Source of the DNA: Hofstenia miamia
Lineage: Eukaryota > Xenacoelomorpha > Acoela > Hofsteniidae
Direction of reading: 5' to 3'
DNA length: 64,000 bases
Assembly: GCA_900660155.1 (NCBI GenBank)
Contig: CABFPE010000129.1
Location: 1,025,672-1,089,671, forward strand
Numbering within the stretch: the stretch's first letter is position 1; each line of letters begins with the position of its first letter. This document shows, piece by piece, positions 1 through 10,797 of the stretch. The notes under the pieces are model-generated. The model searched no databases and was not told the origin of the DNA. It saw only the letters and a program-made list of their open reading frames with translations. The translations under genes and the position numbers were made by a program.

Positions 1-62
1 TCGGTATGTTTATTAAATTATTCATTTCCTTTGTTGTATCTTTCTCATGAATATTTTTTTAG

Positions 63-191
63 GACAATTTAGTTTCCAGCATAACGCCCTCAGATGACCA
101 ATTTGAAAACAGTATTTGGAAAGGACTGCTAACAACTGCTACTGTACTGGGCATATCATCTGTTGCCGCAATGATATTTAATAGATATTAA
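63..191 (+). CDS. Terminal exon of an unknown tail-anchored protein (partial)
   Basis: A T-rich tract ends in AG at 61-62, a good splice acceptor. An open frame of 42 codons then runs in phase 0 to TAA at 189-191. The last part reads WKGLLTTATVLGISSVAAMI followed by a few polar residues, which is a single C-terminal hydrophobic helix of the kind that anchors proteins in mitochondrial or ER membranes. An AATAAA lies 23 bases after the stop. I do not recognise the family; the rest of the gene lies before the window. Splice site, stop and poly(A) signal together make a real 3' exon likely. Confidence 0.6.
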   Translation, partial: DNLVSSITPSDDQFENSIWKGLLTTATVLGISSVAAMIFNRY

Positions 192-213
192 GCATTTTTT
201 ATAGTTTACAGAC

Positions 214-219
214 AATAAA
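214..219 (+). terminator. Poly(A) signal AATAAA after the first exon
   Basis: A canonical AATAAA lies 23 bases downstream of the TAA at 189-191, and it fits as the end of that transcript. Confidence 0.5.
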
Positions 220-1141
220 TAAAAATCAGTTTTACGATTGTTAAAGTACGATTATTTCTCAATAAAATTCCAACAACACATTTTGTAATTAAATTTCCAT
301 TCTTAAATCCAGATTTTATTGTAAATTTATTACTGTATTTTTATAAAACAGTAGCAATATATTTGGGTATATAAGGCATTTTTTAGTTATTTTTGACAGG
401 TTAGCCCATTCACTAACTGAAATGGAATGAAAACTGATAAATTTTCTGAACATAATTTTCATTATCTATGTGCTAAAATATGATAAATAGACATTTCAAA
501 TACTTATATAATTTATTTGTACATATGGGCAACATAAGTATGCTGAAATATAAAGTCAACACTGCATTTAAGAAAAATACATATCTTTATGTGAATTCAA
601 TTATTTATTAGTGAATATTTCATTTTTTGTAATTTTTTATTTTTTCCATTTTACTTTTTTTTTGGTATCCCATTCCATAATTAGTAACTTTTTATCTTTA
701 TTTATAAGTGGGCTATAGAATAAATTGCCAATGTTCCTAGGTTTACACATGTCACAAAATTCTATAGACTTTGAACTTATGAGACCTACAAGGTATCTCT
801 TTTACATCTCATTTATTTGTCATTAACACACTATTAGGGAAAAATTCAAATACCGTAAGTTTCATTTAAAGTGCGACCCAAGATTGAAAAATGTTTACTA
901 AGATTAATAAAATTAAAAACAGGTTCGCTGGTAACTTTTTTCGTAAAGGCAGCGGAGATCCTAAATGAAATGTCCTTACGTTTGCGATCATCTTCAATTT
1001 CTAAAAAGGTAATACGCGAATATTTCCTAAATTAAAGTGGAATAACGAAAAGGTATTCATCCAACTTTAAACTGCATGTAGCTTAGCTGATAAACAATCA
1101 TGGTGCTTATCGATATTTGTACTGCTCTGTAGTTTTTATAG
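220..1141. other. AT-rich sequence without recognised genes
   Basis: I see no long open frame, RNA gene or terminal repeat here. It separates the first exon from the LINE cluster. Confidence 0.6.
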
Positions 1142-1360
1142 TTGGTTAAAGTATTAATAGTAGGAAAAACACAATTTATGTTACAACCTAAATCAGAAAT
1201 AAATAGTAGTATAAATTTAAAAATTAAAATTCACAAAATATTTAATTGTTATGAAACTAAGTATCTTGGAGTACCAGTCAACACATCTCTCAACTTTAGA
1301 GAACTAATAGATACAAACATGGCTCGAGCTGCTAGGTTTAATACTCGAAGCATTTAACCA
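1142..1360 (+). mobile_element. LINE reverse-transcriptase fragment (thumb region)
   Basis: The frame contains KTQFML, then a stretch ending KYLGVPVNTSLNF. This matches the KTQF...YLGI.iD..LSF signature that follows the YADD box in CR1/L2/Jockey-like LINEs, including the long copy at 27557-28840. It opens without an ATG and is truncated on both sides, so it is a dead fragment. Confidence 0.6.
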
Positions 1361-1629
1361 ATTTTGTTCCTAAAAATTTCTTAATAAATTATGCACGAAG
1401 AAAAATTTATGGAATTTTCAGCAATTTGTTAATTTTTGTGATAATGAACACATTACACGCTGGAAAAAACTAGAAAAAGTTAAATTGGCCTATTGAAATA
1501 ATTTCCAGTCTGGTTTTTAACATTTCTATGTTCTATAATGAACAGAATTATGAGACTAGTAATGACATTACCTATCTTACAGTACTGTATTTTATAATAT
1601 TCTAATGCATTAAAATATTGCTTTTTCAC

Positions 1630-1745
1630 CAACAGCTTTCAGTTGGTCCTTTACTATTTCCATTAATGATTTGTCGATTTAACAACATGTGACGTTATAC
1701 AATATGCAGATGATGCAATAATGATTCATTATTCATGTTATGGCA
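1630..1745 (+). mobile_element. LINE RT fragment carrying YADD
   Basis: The reading CDVIQYADDAIMIH at about 1685-1730 is the catalytic YADD box of a LINE reverse transcriptase. A degraded GPLLF...IND stretch precedes it. The bases at 1685-1711 repeat those at 4730-4756, so both come from the same family. The fragment is fused directly to the 5' part of a LINE open reading frame that follows. Confidence 0.6.
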
Positions 1746-3138
1746 TGAATATATGCAAGATATTTAAAAAATGGATTTTCATTAAAACAAAACATTCTTT
1801 ATTCTACTTTCTAATACTAACAATAATGTTACTTATATTCGGCATCGAGATTAATCCCGGACCTTCCAAATCTGATATTTATGAATACTCAGAATTATCA
1901 AGCAATTCATTCAACTAATTCTTTTAAATATTTTCACATAAATTTTCAGAATCTTTCAATAAAAAATTCGGAATTTAGACAATTCTTTTCTGAACTGCAT
2001 TCAAACTTTATTCTGGCCATAATTGAAACCTGGTTTACAAATGATAAGTAATTAAAATTCGTCCTGGTCAATCGATAAGTCTAAATTTAAAATATTTAGA
2101 AAGGACAGAAATCTAACCTTTCATTTTTTTAATACCTTAAATACTCAAACCTAAACTTAGGACAGATATAGCAAAAGATTCAACTTATGAAAGTCTTTGG
2201 GTTGAAATTCGAAACCCAGACAAAAGTTTTAATAGGCAATTATTAACTATCTCTTATTGTCCAAATAAAACAAATGGAAGATGAATTTTCTACTTCTCTG
2301 AGGTATAACACGAATATAATGGTAATGGGAGACTGGAATGTAAATCTTCTAAACAATAACGAAAAAAGTAAGTTTGGCAATTTTCTCAATAATTTCAATA
2401 TTTCACTAATAAATAATAAAATTCCTTCTAGAATTCCTGCTAATAGTAAAACGTTTATTGACTATTTCATGATACCAGAAAATGCTTCGTCTTATTTTTG
2501 TTTTGAATTTCCATACTCAGATCACTACCTTATTGCTACTTTTTCGAATATTCTAAAAGTTTGTAAACCCTCTAAATCTTGAATAAAAATACGAGAAAAT
2601 GTGGATATATGCTGCCCAGAAAAATATATTCTTTCATTCAAATATTCCAAAAAACTCAAAATAATGTTTTAAAGCCATGGATTGACTCTAAATGCATCGA
2701 TTTAATCGAAATAAAGAAACAGAAATGGAAAAAATACTTAAATTCCCATACACTGGAAAATCATAATGCTTATATATCTGCACGAAATTTATGTAATATT
2801 GATATAAGGAAAGCAAGTAATAATTATTTCCGTCTTCAGTATCAAAGTCTTTCTTCCCAAAAAAATAATTGGGAATTTGTTAACAATTTGCTAAATAGAA
2901 AAAACATGCGAACCGAAGAAATAGAATATACTTTAAAGATAAATCCATTACAAATAAGAAGGAAATCTGCAATGCTTTCAATGAAGTTTTCCTAAATTTA
3001 GCAAACTACAACCCTATGAATGTACCTTTTTGCCTTGATAAACCCAAAGGAACTCCCACCTCTTTCTCTTTTCGTTTTGCAACAAAATATGAAATCATAA
3101 GTCGATACAATGTGGTTCCTAAAACTCTCAGGTGACTT
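1746..3138 (+). mobile_element. LINE 5' part: 2A-like motif, AP endonuclease, linker
   Basis: Three stretches in order belong to one non-LTR retrotransposon. At 1795-1870 a hydrophobic run ends in GIEINPGP, a 2A-like (DxExNPGP) motif with the D replaced by G. At 1930-2580 there are AP-endonuclease signatures: ETWF, then VMGDWNVNLL, then SDHYLIATF near the end. From 2670 comes the linker that begins PWIDSK in this family. Stops at 1916-1918, 2580-2582 and 2993-2995 and a frame change break it. The reverse transcriptase should follow but is displaced to 3945 and beyond. LINE identity is certain; the clade (CR1/L2-like) is inferred. Confidence 0.75.
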
Positions 3139-3225
3139 AATTTTTTTTATTTTTTATTTCTTTATTTAATTCTTTTGTTTTTTTTAAAATCAAGTGATTA
3201 ATACTTATGAAGAATTAAAACAATT
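2938..3225 (+). repeat. 288-bp direct repeat, copy 1 (inside LINE)
   Basis: This stretch, from GATAAATCCATTAC to the CAATT before 3226, recurs at 4441-4728 with no difference I can see. It covers the end of the LINE linker (a frame ending in VVPKTLR) plus a T-rich tract. In between lies an inverted LINE fragment and the first half of the RT. Confidence 0.85.
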
Positions 3226-3900
3226 GATAGAAATTAACTTGGTTCTAAAAAATACTTTGTCTTGGTTTCGAAAGTTTATTGTCCTTGAGGATATAAATTG
3301 TTGGTTTTCGTTGTTCAATAGCTTTGTTATAGTTTATGGATTTTGTCCCATAGTTTGATAAGTAGTTGGATCTTCTTTGCTTTAGTGAAATTTTTAATGA
3401 TTTTTTAAATTTATTGACATTTCGTTCTTCTTTAATATCTGGATGGAGTTTGTTCCATAAATCAATTGTAAAATTGGTAAATGATTTTTCAAAGATTTTC
3501 TTTTTAAATTTGATTTTGTGATAAGTCTTAGTTCGCTGGTGTATATTTTTCTGTAATTCTACTGAAGGTCTTTTCCAAAATAGTAAGAGGCAATTTAATT
3601 TTAATAAGTATTCTAATGATTCGATATTATGTTTTTCTAATATTTTACTTTGATCGTTTTTGCTACAGATTGTATTAATTGCCCAATTAAAAGCTTTTTC
3701 AAGATTTTTAAATATTTTCTTGGTAACATTGGTAAATAAAGAATATGAAAAATGTGACAGTATGAGATCTTAGTAATAAAATCCTCTACTTCATTGGTAA
3801 TGTATGTTGAATCTTAGTTAGCAATTTAACTCCATGGGCCATTTACTTTGTAGTTGCATTGATATTAAATTTTCTTAGTTTCATAAATGGTATTTTTTTC
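3226..3900 (-). mobile_element. LINE C-terminal fragment, inverted
   Basis: Read on the minus strand, this gives KAFNWAINTICS followed by a stretch with FTNFTIDLWNKLHPDIKEER, the typical post-RT C-terminal domain of this LINE family (compare WNNLPNEIK in the copy at 27557-28840). Upstream of these is a decayed HFSYSLFTN (SHLNYGSVLF-like) stretch. It is opposite in orientation to the LINE parts on both sides, so it is a separate insertion or a rearranged piece. Confidence 0.7.
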
Positions 3901-3944
3901 AACATATATTGATTCTAATGAACCAATATGCTACTTTTTAAATA

Positions 3945-4440
3945 ATTTTATAAGACACTTCTTTTTCCAGATGAATTAAAATTGGCGAATATAACACCAT
4001 TATTCAAAAGAAATGATCCCGAAGATAGCGAAAATTATAGACCAATTTCGATCATTTCTCCAATCAGCAAAATTTTTGAACGAATTCTTTTTAATCAAAC
4101 TAACGAGTATCTTTGTAAACATGATCTCTACTCCAAAACACAATAAGGTTTTCGTAAAGGTATTTCTACGAGCGACGCTTTAATACAAGCTACAGAAAAA
4201 TGGTGATCAACAATAAATGGTAATGAATACTCAGCAATTGCTTGCTTAGACCTCTCGAAAGCTTTCGATTCCATAGACCGCAGTATCTTACTACAAAAAG
4301 TATAATTTCTAGGTTTTTCTAATGACAGAATGGGTCTTATCTCCAGTTCCTTATACAATCGAATGCAAGACTTAATATTAATGAATCTTTTTCAAATTGG
4401 ATATGCATTAAAAATGGGGTTCCTCAGGGTACAATTTTCC
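3945..4440 (+). mobile_element. LINE reverse transcriptase, first half
   Basis: The plus strand reads ENYRPISIISPISKIFERI, then GFRKGISTSDALIQATEKW and CLDLSKAFDSIDR. These are the fingers and palm motifs before the catalytic YADD. In-frame stops after KTQ and EKW, and loss of the GVPQGT motif, mark it as dead. It stops where the second 288-bp repeat begins. Confidence 0.8.
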
Positions 4441-4728
4441 GATAAATCCATTACAAATAAGAAGGAAATCTGCAATGCTTTCAATGAAGTTTTCCTAAAT
4501 TTAGCAAACTACAACCCTATGAATGTACCTTTTTGCCTTGATAAACCCAAAGGAACTCCCACCTCTTTCTCTTTTCGTTTTGCAACAAAATATGAAATCA
4601 TAAGTCGATACAATGTGGTTCCTAAAACTCTCAGGTGACTTAATTTTTTTTATTTTTTATTTCTTTATTTAATTCTTTTGTTTTTTTTAAAATCAAGTGA
4701 TTAATACTTATGAAGAATTAAAACAATT
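4441..4728 (+). repeat. 288-bp direct repeat, copy 2
   Basis: This is the same sequence as 2938-3225, including the NPMNVPFCLDKPKGT reading and the T-rich tract. It is joined upstream to the RT first half and downstream to the YADD half of the RT. A LINE would not have this order, so the duplication is a later rearrangement or an assembly effect. Confidence 0.85.
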
Positions 4729-5768
4729 TATGTGACGTTATACAATATGCAGATGACACAATATTATTTCATTCTAATAAATTTCCCTAAAAATGGTTCA
4801 AACTCTCGAAACAAATTGTGCTTCTCTTGCTAAATATTTTGTTTCTATAAAACTAAGAGTAAATCCAATAAAAAATCAATTCTGTATTGTTAAATCAAAA
4901 ACTAAATCTACTGATACTTCAAAATATAAACTTAATTTGAACGGCATTCAAATAAAACAGGTTGAGTCTTTTAAGTACCTCGGAATAATTTTTGACTAAA
5001 TCATGTTATTAGAAAAATGGCCATATCGATTAAAGCAGTTAACTAAATTTCTCAAAAATTTCCAACTAAAGCAAAAATCCAATTAATATATGCTCTAATA
5101 TATTAAGTCATTTTAACTATGCCAATATACCCTACACAGATATAAACCAAAAATTTCTCAGGACATTTCAAGGCAACTAAATTGGGCTATCAAAGTAGCA
5201 GTAAATAATCATAGCTTTAATAAGAATAATGAATATAGAAAAATTTCAAACTTATTTCTACATCCGCAATGTTACATCCATATAAATGTCTTAACGACGT
5301 TCTTCAAAATAGTTAGCAATACGTTCCCATATTACAAAACTTAGTCAATAAACAAAATAAAAGAACAAACATAATTGAACCTATTAGGTATAAGAAGCGA
5401 TTAATGAAAAATTCATTTCTAAACACAACTATAAATATAAAAATGAATTACCAAAAGTACATTAAACAAATAAGTAAATTAAAAAACTTTCAAATGGATA
5501 TTAAAAAATATTTTTGCACTTATAATATAAAAAAACTGAAATGGCGAGGTTATAAATTTTATAATCCTGATTACTCTATTAATAGAAACTAGCAGTCATC
5601 ATACCCCAAGTTAACCACTTTTTATTTGTAAATATTCGTTGTTTTCTTTTTTTGTTTAGTTTTGTATTACTTTCTTGACGCTTTCAGAATTTGTTATCAG
5701 TATTTCTATTTATTGTTAAAAGAATTTCTGAATATATATTTTTCTTCTTATTCTTCTTCTTCTTCTTA
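4729..5768 (+). mobile_element. LINE RT second half, C terminus and (TTC)n tail
   Basis: It begins CDVIQYADDTILFHS and continues in another frame with KNQFCIV and SFKYLGIIFD. After several stops it ends in a short frame finishing KWRGYKFYNPDYS and a stop at 5590-5592. The WxGYKFYN ending recurs at 6780-6905, 21045-21085 and 27560-27600, so it marks the family's C terminus. The 3' UTR ends in a TTC-rich tract at about 5740-5768. Confidence 0.8.
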
Positions 5769-6635
5769 TGGCTTGATCATTGACTGCTAATTTGATCTTT
5801 TGACTGCTAAAATTCCGTTGACAAATTCTTGGCTTATATCTGTGTAGAGTATGTTGGCATAGTTCAAATGACTTAATACTAGAGCATGAATTATAGGGTT
5901 GTCAGATAAGTTTTTTCCCATACAAAATCCTTTATATCTTTTGAAATATAGGACCATTCACACTGAAATTTGAAATAGCAACAGACTAAACATAGATGCA
6001 GATTTTGTTATAGCAGCTTTTTGAATGCTTTTAATTCTAAATATCTNTCAGAAAACAAATTTTAGGGTAGTTGTTGTCCCCATGGACATTAGACCGCCTC
6101 ATAATGTGAACACAAGGAATGGAGATAATTTGAATATTTTTACGAAAATCGGATTTCTCATTGAAAAAATATAGGGTTGTCAGATAAGTTTTTTCCCATA
6201 CAAAATCCTTTATATCTTTTGAAATATAGGACCATTCACACTGAAATTTGAAATAGCAACAGACTAAACATAGATGCAGATTTTGTTATAGCAGCTTTTT
6301 GAATGCTTTTAATTCTAAATATCTATGCAGTTTTGAATTTTTTTTAATGAAATAGCAATTACTCGCAGATAGAGCATTTGAAATCAAGATGGAGCTTGAA
6401 CGTAATGACATCCGAAAACTGATTTTCTACTGTTGGAAGCGAGGTTTGAGCTCCAGAGATGCTGCAAAAGAAATGTGTTCAGCCTTAGGTGACAATATTG
6501 TCTCGGAAAGAACATGTCGAACATGGATGAGCTTTGTTTGGAAAAAACTTATCTGACAACCCTATAATTTAATTTTAGCTTTAGGTGGAAGTTTTGATAA
6601 ATATAGATTAATTGCTTTAATCAATATGGGCATTT
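5769..6635 (-). mobile_element. LINE fragment split by a mariner insertion
   Basis: On the minus strand, 6567-6632 reads IRKMPILIKAINLYLSKLP and 5780-5892 reads HALVLSHLNYANILYTDI. In the plus-strand copy at 5000-5150 the two corresponding stretches are adjacent. The mariner element at 5893-6566 therefore sits inside this LINE, flanked by TA on both sides. Confidence 0.7.
5893..6566 (+). mobile_element. Mariner deletion derivative with perfect terminal inverted repeats
   Basis: The left end ATAGGGTTGTCAGATAAG is the exact reverse complement of the right end at 6541-6566, flanked by TA as expected for Tc1/mariner. An ATG at 6389 opens a frame with DIRKLIFYCWKRGLSSRDAA and SERTCRTWM, the N-terminal helix-turn-helix of a mariner transposase. 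The frame then runs straight into the right terminal repeat, so the catalytic domain is deleted. The first 154 bases appear twice (5893-6046 and 6171-6324) around the N at 6047, probably an assembly effect. The sequence 6048-6170 is not explained. Confidence 0.75.
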
Positions 6636-6905
6636 TTCTAATAATAAGATAAGATAAGATATTTATTCAGACAAATATTAACAAGTACAAACTGGTAATT
6701 TATCTAAATAACGTCATCAAATATACAATCATATGTACAAATACATAGAATAAAACACTATATACAATAAATTTCCCAGACTAGGGATAAATTACTATAG
6801 GGATTTCAAGAACGAGATGTTGTATAATCATTATTGTAGAATTGGTATCCTAGCCATACTTTACTTGAGATATACCTCATTTTAATCATAGCAAGACGAA
6901 TGAAC
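6636..6905 (-). mobile_element. LINE 3' end with (ATCTT)n tail
   Basis: On the minus strand, the frame NEKFIRLAMIKMRYISSKVW, followed by LGYQFYNNDY and a stop, is the C terminus of the same LINE family as 27557-28840. The 3' UTR shares words with that copy (TACAAACTGGT, the CGTCAT motif) and ends in a tandem AAGAT tract (plus strand) at about 6645-6662. Only the 3' end is present, as is typical of 5' truncation. Confidence 0.7.
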
Positions 6906-7068
6906 TTCTCATTAACTTTGGTCAAAGCTCTGTCCCTGAGTTGCAAGATGTCACACAAAAATCTGTAGTGAAATTGCTTGGTGTGTACTTTGACAAGGCA
7001 CTTTCATTTTCTCATCACATAAGGAGCATGGTTAAAAAAGCTACTAGTAAGTTGTATTTATTGCAGAA

Positions 7069-7436
7069 ATTAAAACATCTTGGATTTAGCCAATATGAAC
7101 TACAAACACTATACTATGCATTAGTTATGCCCTTGCTAACATATTGTTGTTCAGCTTGGGGAGGTTCCTCAAAATCCCTTATGCTGATCTTAGATAAAGT
7201 TCAGAAAAAAGCTTTACGCCTTAAAATTATATCAAATTATACCNNNNNNNNNNNNNNNNNNATTAAAACATCTTGGATTTAGCCAATATGAACTACAAAC
7301 ACTATACTATGCATTAGTTATGCCCTCGCTAACATATTGTTGTTCAGCTTGGGGAGGTTCCTCAAAATCCCTTATGCTGATCTTAGATAAAGTTCAGAAA
7401 AAAGCTTTACGCCTTAAAATTATATCAAATTATACC
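7069..7436 (+). repeat. 175-bp direct duplication around an N run
   Basis: Positions 7069-7243 and 7262-7436 are nearly identical (CCCTTG versus CCCTCG is the one difference I see) and meet at the 18-N gap. This pattern is expected when two contigs that really overlap are placed side by side. Confidence 0.85.
7244..7261. other. Assembly gap (18 N)
   Basis: Run of N between two copies of the same sequence; probably not a real gap. Confidence 0.95.
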
Positions 7437-7712
7437 TCTATTGAAAAAATCATAACCAAAGTTGATAATAGGCTTCTTCAGCAGATACTGACTTCTGAGA
7501 ATCATGTACTGCAAGATATTCTGCATCAACTCTCACATTATGGAGATAGTCGACTGCGTGAGAGGCTCTCTGGAGTAATAAAAACCAACTCTGAATGAGA
7601 ACTTTCTCTATTTCCATATCGGCTCCTTCGTGGAATGAAAATCTAGTATTTCTATAACTTAAATGGATGTTTTTATCCGTTTTAAAATAAAAGTTTATTA
7701 TTATTATTAATG

Positions 7713-8110
7713 AAAATTTTAATGTGCTTCTTAAAAGCTTGCAGTTTTTCAATTTTCTTCATCTCTTTAGGTAGTTAGTTTGAAGTTTGAATAGTGGTAT
7801 TAATGAATGATTGCTTCAAAACTTTTTTCTATATTTAGCGCAAGTAAAGTGTTTTGATCTGGGATTCTTGGTTAGCTTAAAAAACGTTAACATCGTGTTC
7901 AATAGGATTAGCTATCTTGGGAAAAGGATAGACCTAGAAATAAAGTGCTTAAATCGGGAAGAATTTTTCTTTGAAGCATTTAGAGCCAATTTTAATTGGA
8001 TATCGAGTTTTCTATAATGAACATCTTTTAGATCAATAAATAATATATTTGCATAACTTAGGCACAGACTAGTAATTGCATTACTATTGTAGAGTTGCTC
8101 AGGGAATTTT
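7713..8110 (-). mobile_element. LINE C-terminal fragment, inverted
   Basis: Minus-strand readings: SYANILFIDLKD, then LDIQLKLALNASKKNSS, then LPKEMKKIEKLQAFKKHIKI. They align in order with HLNYGSVLFSNLS, LQLQYKWALNVCKRNSS and LPNEIKHITKLKEFRNSVKR of the copy at 27557-28840. Several stops and frame changes are present. It meets the plus-strand LINE at the TTA tract, so the two 3' ends converge. Confidence 0.65.
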
Positions 8111-8522
8111 GCCTATTTTTATTTTTTCAATTATGTCAATCTGAATTATTTTAGTGACGTCAAAGGGACGTATTTAATTTCGAGTTTAGTTCGCGAAGCT
8201 AGATTATTGTCCCCTTGATCAGTGCTACGTGTTATTGTTGCTCAATTTAATTTGCGAGGGAAAACATGCTATATGATTTTGCAGTGTAAACAACAACAGG
8301 TAATAATTAATTTGTATAAATATGAGAACCAATGTAGACATCGATCAATAGACATTGTCTCACTCAAATTGTGTTTGCTTTTTCTCTACCTTTATCTCTA
8401 TTTAACCTGATGTTGGTTATTATAATCGCGTAAGTTTCTGGCAAAAATTTGGGAGTAACTCTTCTGTGCTGGGGATGACAATAAAGTTCTCAGACAGTTA
8501 GCAGCCCAAATTGTGGACCACA
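8111..8522. other. No recognised feature before the LTR element
   Basis: AT-rich sequence with short open frames only; it may be flanking host DNA of the Ty3/gypsy insertion. Confidence 0.5.
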
Positions 8523-8990
8523 TTAAGTTATGTATACAGTTACGTCTAGATATAATAAACCTTTTGTTCGAATTCAACATGAACATGCACTTATAACTGA
8601 TTACACTGTGATGATAATATGTTGTTGGCTAGCATGAATGCATGGAAATTACATGCTATTATTAAGTTAGCTGAGAGATAAGAAAACAACTGAGATGTTT
8701 ATTGTTAATTGAGCTAGATAATAACAATGGGACAGATAGGGTAGCACCTTTTAAAGCAAGTTTACGAACATTCCTTCTTGGACATCTCTCTGGCTGGAAG
8801 CCATACAAATTGGTCATCCTGGATGTTATATTTCTAAACAGTTACTAGTTACATGGATGAATTATTGATGTTTTCTCTTTGATTATTTATCAATAGAATT
8901 GGGGCTGCAACAAGATGGTCACACTTGCAACCTTCTGCCATGACATTAAGTTCCTCAGTTGTGGTCTAGTTACCAGCCCATGATTCTACA
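8523..8990 (+). repeat. 5' LTR
   Basis: It shares long blocks with 13538-13995, such as TCGAATTCAACATGAACATG, TAGGGTAGCACCTTTT and TCCTGGATGTTATATTTC. It ends in TTCTACA just before the primer binding site. Confidence 0.85.
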
Positions 8991-9008
8991 TGGTGACCCT
9001 GACTTGAT
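8991..9008 (+). promoter_or_regulatory. Candidate primer binding site
   Basis: TGGTGACCCTGACTTGAT starts immediately after the 5' LTR with TGG, the complement of a tRNA 3' CCA. The priming tRNA is not identified. Confidence 0.6.
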
Positions 9009-9499
9009 CCTGAACTGTCACCTGGTGTTCTTAACTTGTTTGTTTTGGTCATTTTATCTTATTGTGTAATGTCAGCCGTGATAGTTGTTTCTCCTGACTG
9101 CAGAATCTCTTTTGTTCTTGCATGTTGGATTTATTACCAATCACTACTGTACCCATACTGCTTAATTGCTGCTGCTGTTCTGACAACTGTTGTTGTCCCC
9201 TGAGCTAGAAGTGCTCCCAAGTTGTGATGGAGTTTTCTGATAATTCTTGTTTTCTTTATTTTTGTGTTTTACTTGCTTGATGAGATGGACTCTAGTCATA
9301 CTGTTGTTTTTTCTCCTTTTGGGACTCACTTGCAGATCATCCCCTGTGCAAGTGTTGGTAGCCTGAACATTCCCCCTTGTGCCATTGGATCACTAGTTAA
9401 TTTATCTTTACCTACTTCCCAAGTCAAACATCTCCTGTGAATCGCCATTGGATACTTAATACTCTCAATGCTCCACCAATTCCCACTTGTCCATCAGGA

Positions 9500-10797
9500 A
9501 ACCCAATGCTGTGATTAGATGCTCAGACCTTGGAAATTGAAAGTCTGAAAGAGTCTTTGTCTCAACAACTGGCAATGAGAATTGAAAGCAAAAGGCGTAT
9601 TGAATCTTTACAAGCAGAGCTAAACACCTAGCATTTTGAGTATCAATGCATGGAAAGGAAGATGCTAGAAGCAATCATGTCTTTATAACTCCAAATTAAT
9701 GAGCTTACCCCTACAGTCAAGTTTCCACCTGCTCCCACTGAAGAACCCTCTTCTCATAGTTCTGCTAGTTATGTTACTTGCGCTGTATTGGGTGAAGTCT
9801 TAAACACCTTTAGTTAACTAGTCAATTTACTCAAATGTTGTCTTCCCATTGTCCAGAGTTTCATCAACTGCTCTATGCAAACTCTGCAATGCCTCAGTCT
9901 GCCTTGTTTGCCACATTGCTTGTTAATTGTAGTCCTACTTTTATGCAATCAGCTCTGACTCCTGTGTCAACATTATCCACTGTGGCTACACCACTTTACC
10001 CACAAGAGATGCATCATATTCTGCTGGCTCCTGTTAATACTATGGTCATGCCTACTATTGCTGAACACGTGGTCTCTGGAAGTTCCCACCTTAGTACACC
10101 TATTGGGTACACTATGAATAACCGGCCACGGTTTATTAAGTTGATTCTTCCTACAGAACCCAGTAGTGGACAAGAATGATTTAATAAGCACTCTGTGTTA
10201 CCAAATTTCACCAGTGGTATTGACAGTGTCACAATCTTTTGATGAATGGTTCTTTCTGTTTGAATTCACAATGAAACAATATTGTAATATGCAAGATGCT
10301 GCTGTATCTCAGTTCCCCTTGTATCACGAGGGGTTGGCTTACAACCAATATATGATGTTGGATCGTGAAACTAAAACCAATTACCAATTGTTAGTGGGCT
10401 ATTTTGAAGATTGCTATTGTGCTCCCCATGTAAAGCATCAGTATAAGACTTTGTTGTGCGAGATGTTGTTTAAAAAGGGTGACGATGTCCAAAATTATAT
10501 CATGCAAGTCAAACAATTATTTCATCTGAGCAACTTATCTGAATATTCTCGACATGATCTATTCTCATATATTTGCAGTGGATTCTCTCAATACATCTGT
10601 AGTTGACTATAGCTAAAGTGGTCACTAGTGACTCTCATCCGCACCTCCAGGATGTGGAACATCAATCATTAATTAATTTACTCAGAAGAAAGAGTGAAGT
10701 TATTAATTATGGATCCATCAGTGTAGGGCAGGCAATTGGAGAAGAACAATCAATTGAAATGAAACATGACAATCCTATCTGTTTCCCAGTACACTGA
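9500..10797 (+). pseudogene. gag remnant of the Ty3/gypsy element
   Basis: From 9524 one frame reads a heptad-like, charged stretch (TLEIESLKESLSQQLAMRIE), probably a coiled coil. Further on, a frame from 10166 gives SFDEWFFLFEFTMKQYC, then a long helix-rich segment with FPLYHEGLAYNQYM and FKKGDDVQNYIMQVKQLF. This is the pattern of a Ty3/gypsy capsid. Frame changes (for example around 10230) and stops at 10604-10606 and 10795-10797 break it. No zinc knuckle or protease motif is seen. Confidence 0.65.

Larger units (their letters stand above)
6906..7712 (+). mobile_element. Second LINE family: RT thumb and C terminus
   Basis: The frame reads VKLLGVYFDKALSFSHHIRS, then LTYCCSAWGG, then VQKKALRLKII. 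These are the YLGV.iD and LTYCssvW...lQkkalR motifs at the end of a CR1/Jockey-like reverse transcriptase. It ends at a stop near 7598 and a 3' tail of TTA repeats (about 7694-7711). A 175-bp stretch is doubled around the N run at 7244-7261. It differs from the GYKFYN-ending LINE and is a separate family. Confidence 0.75.
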
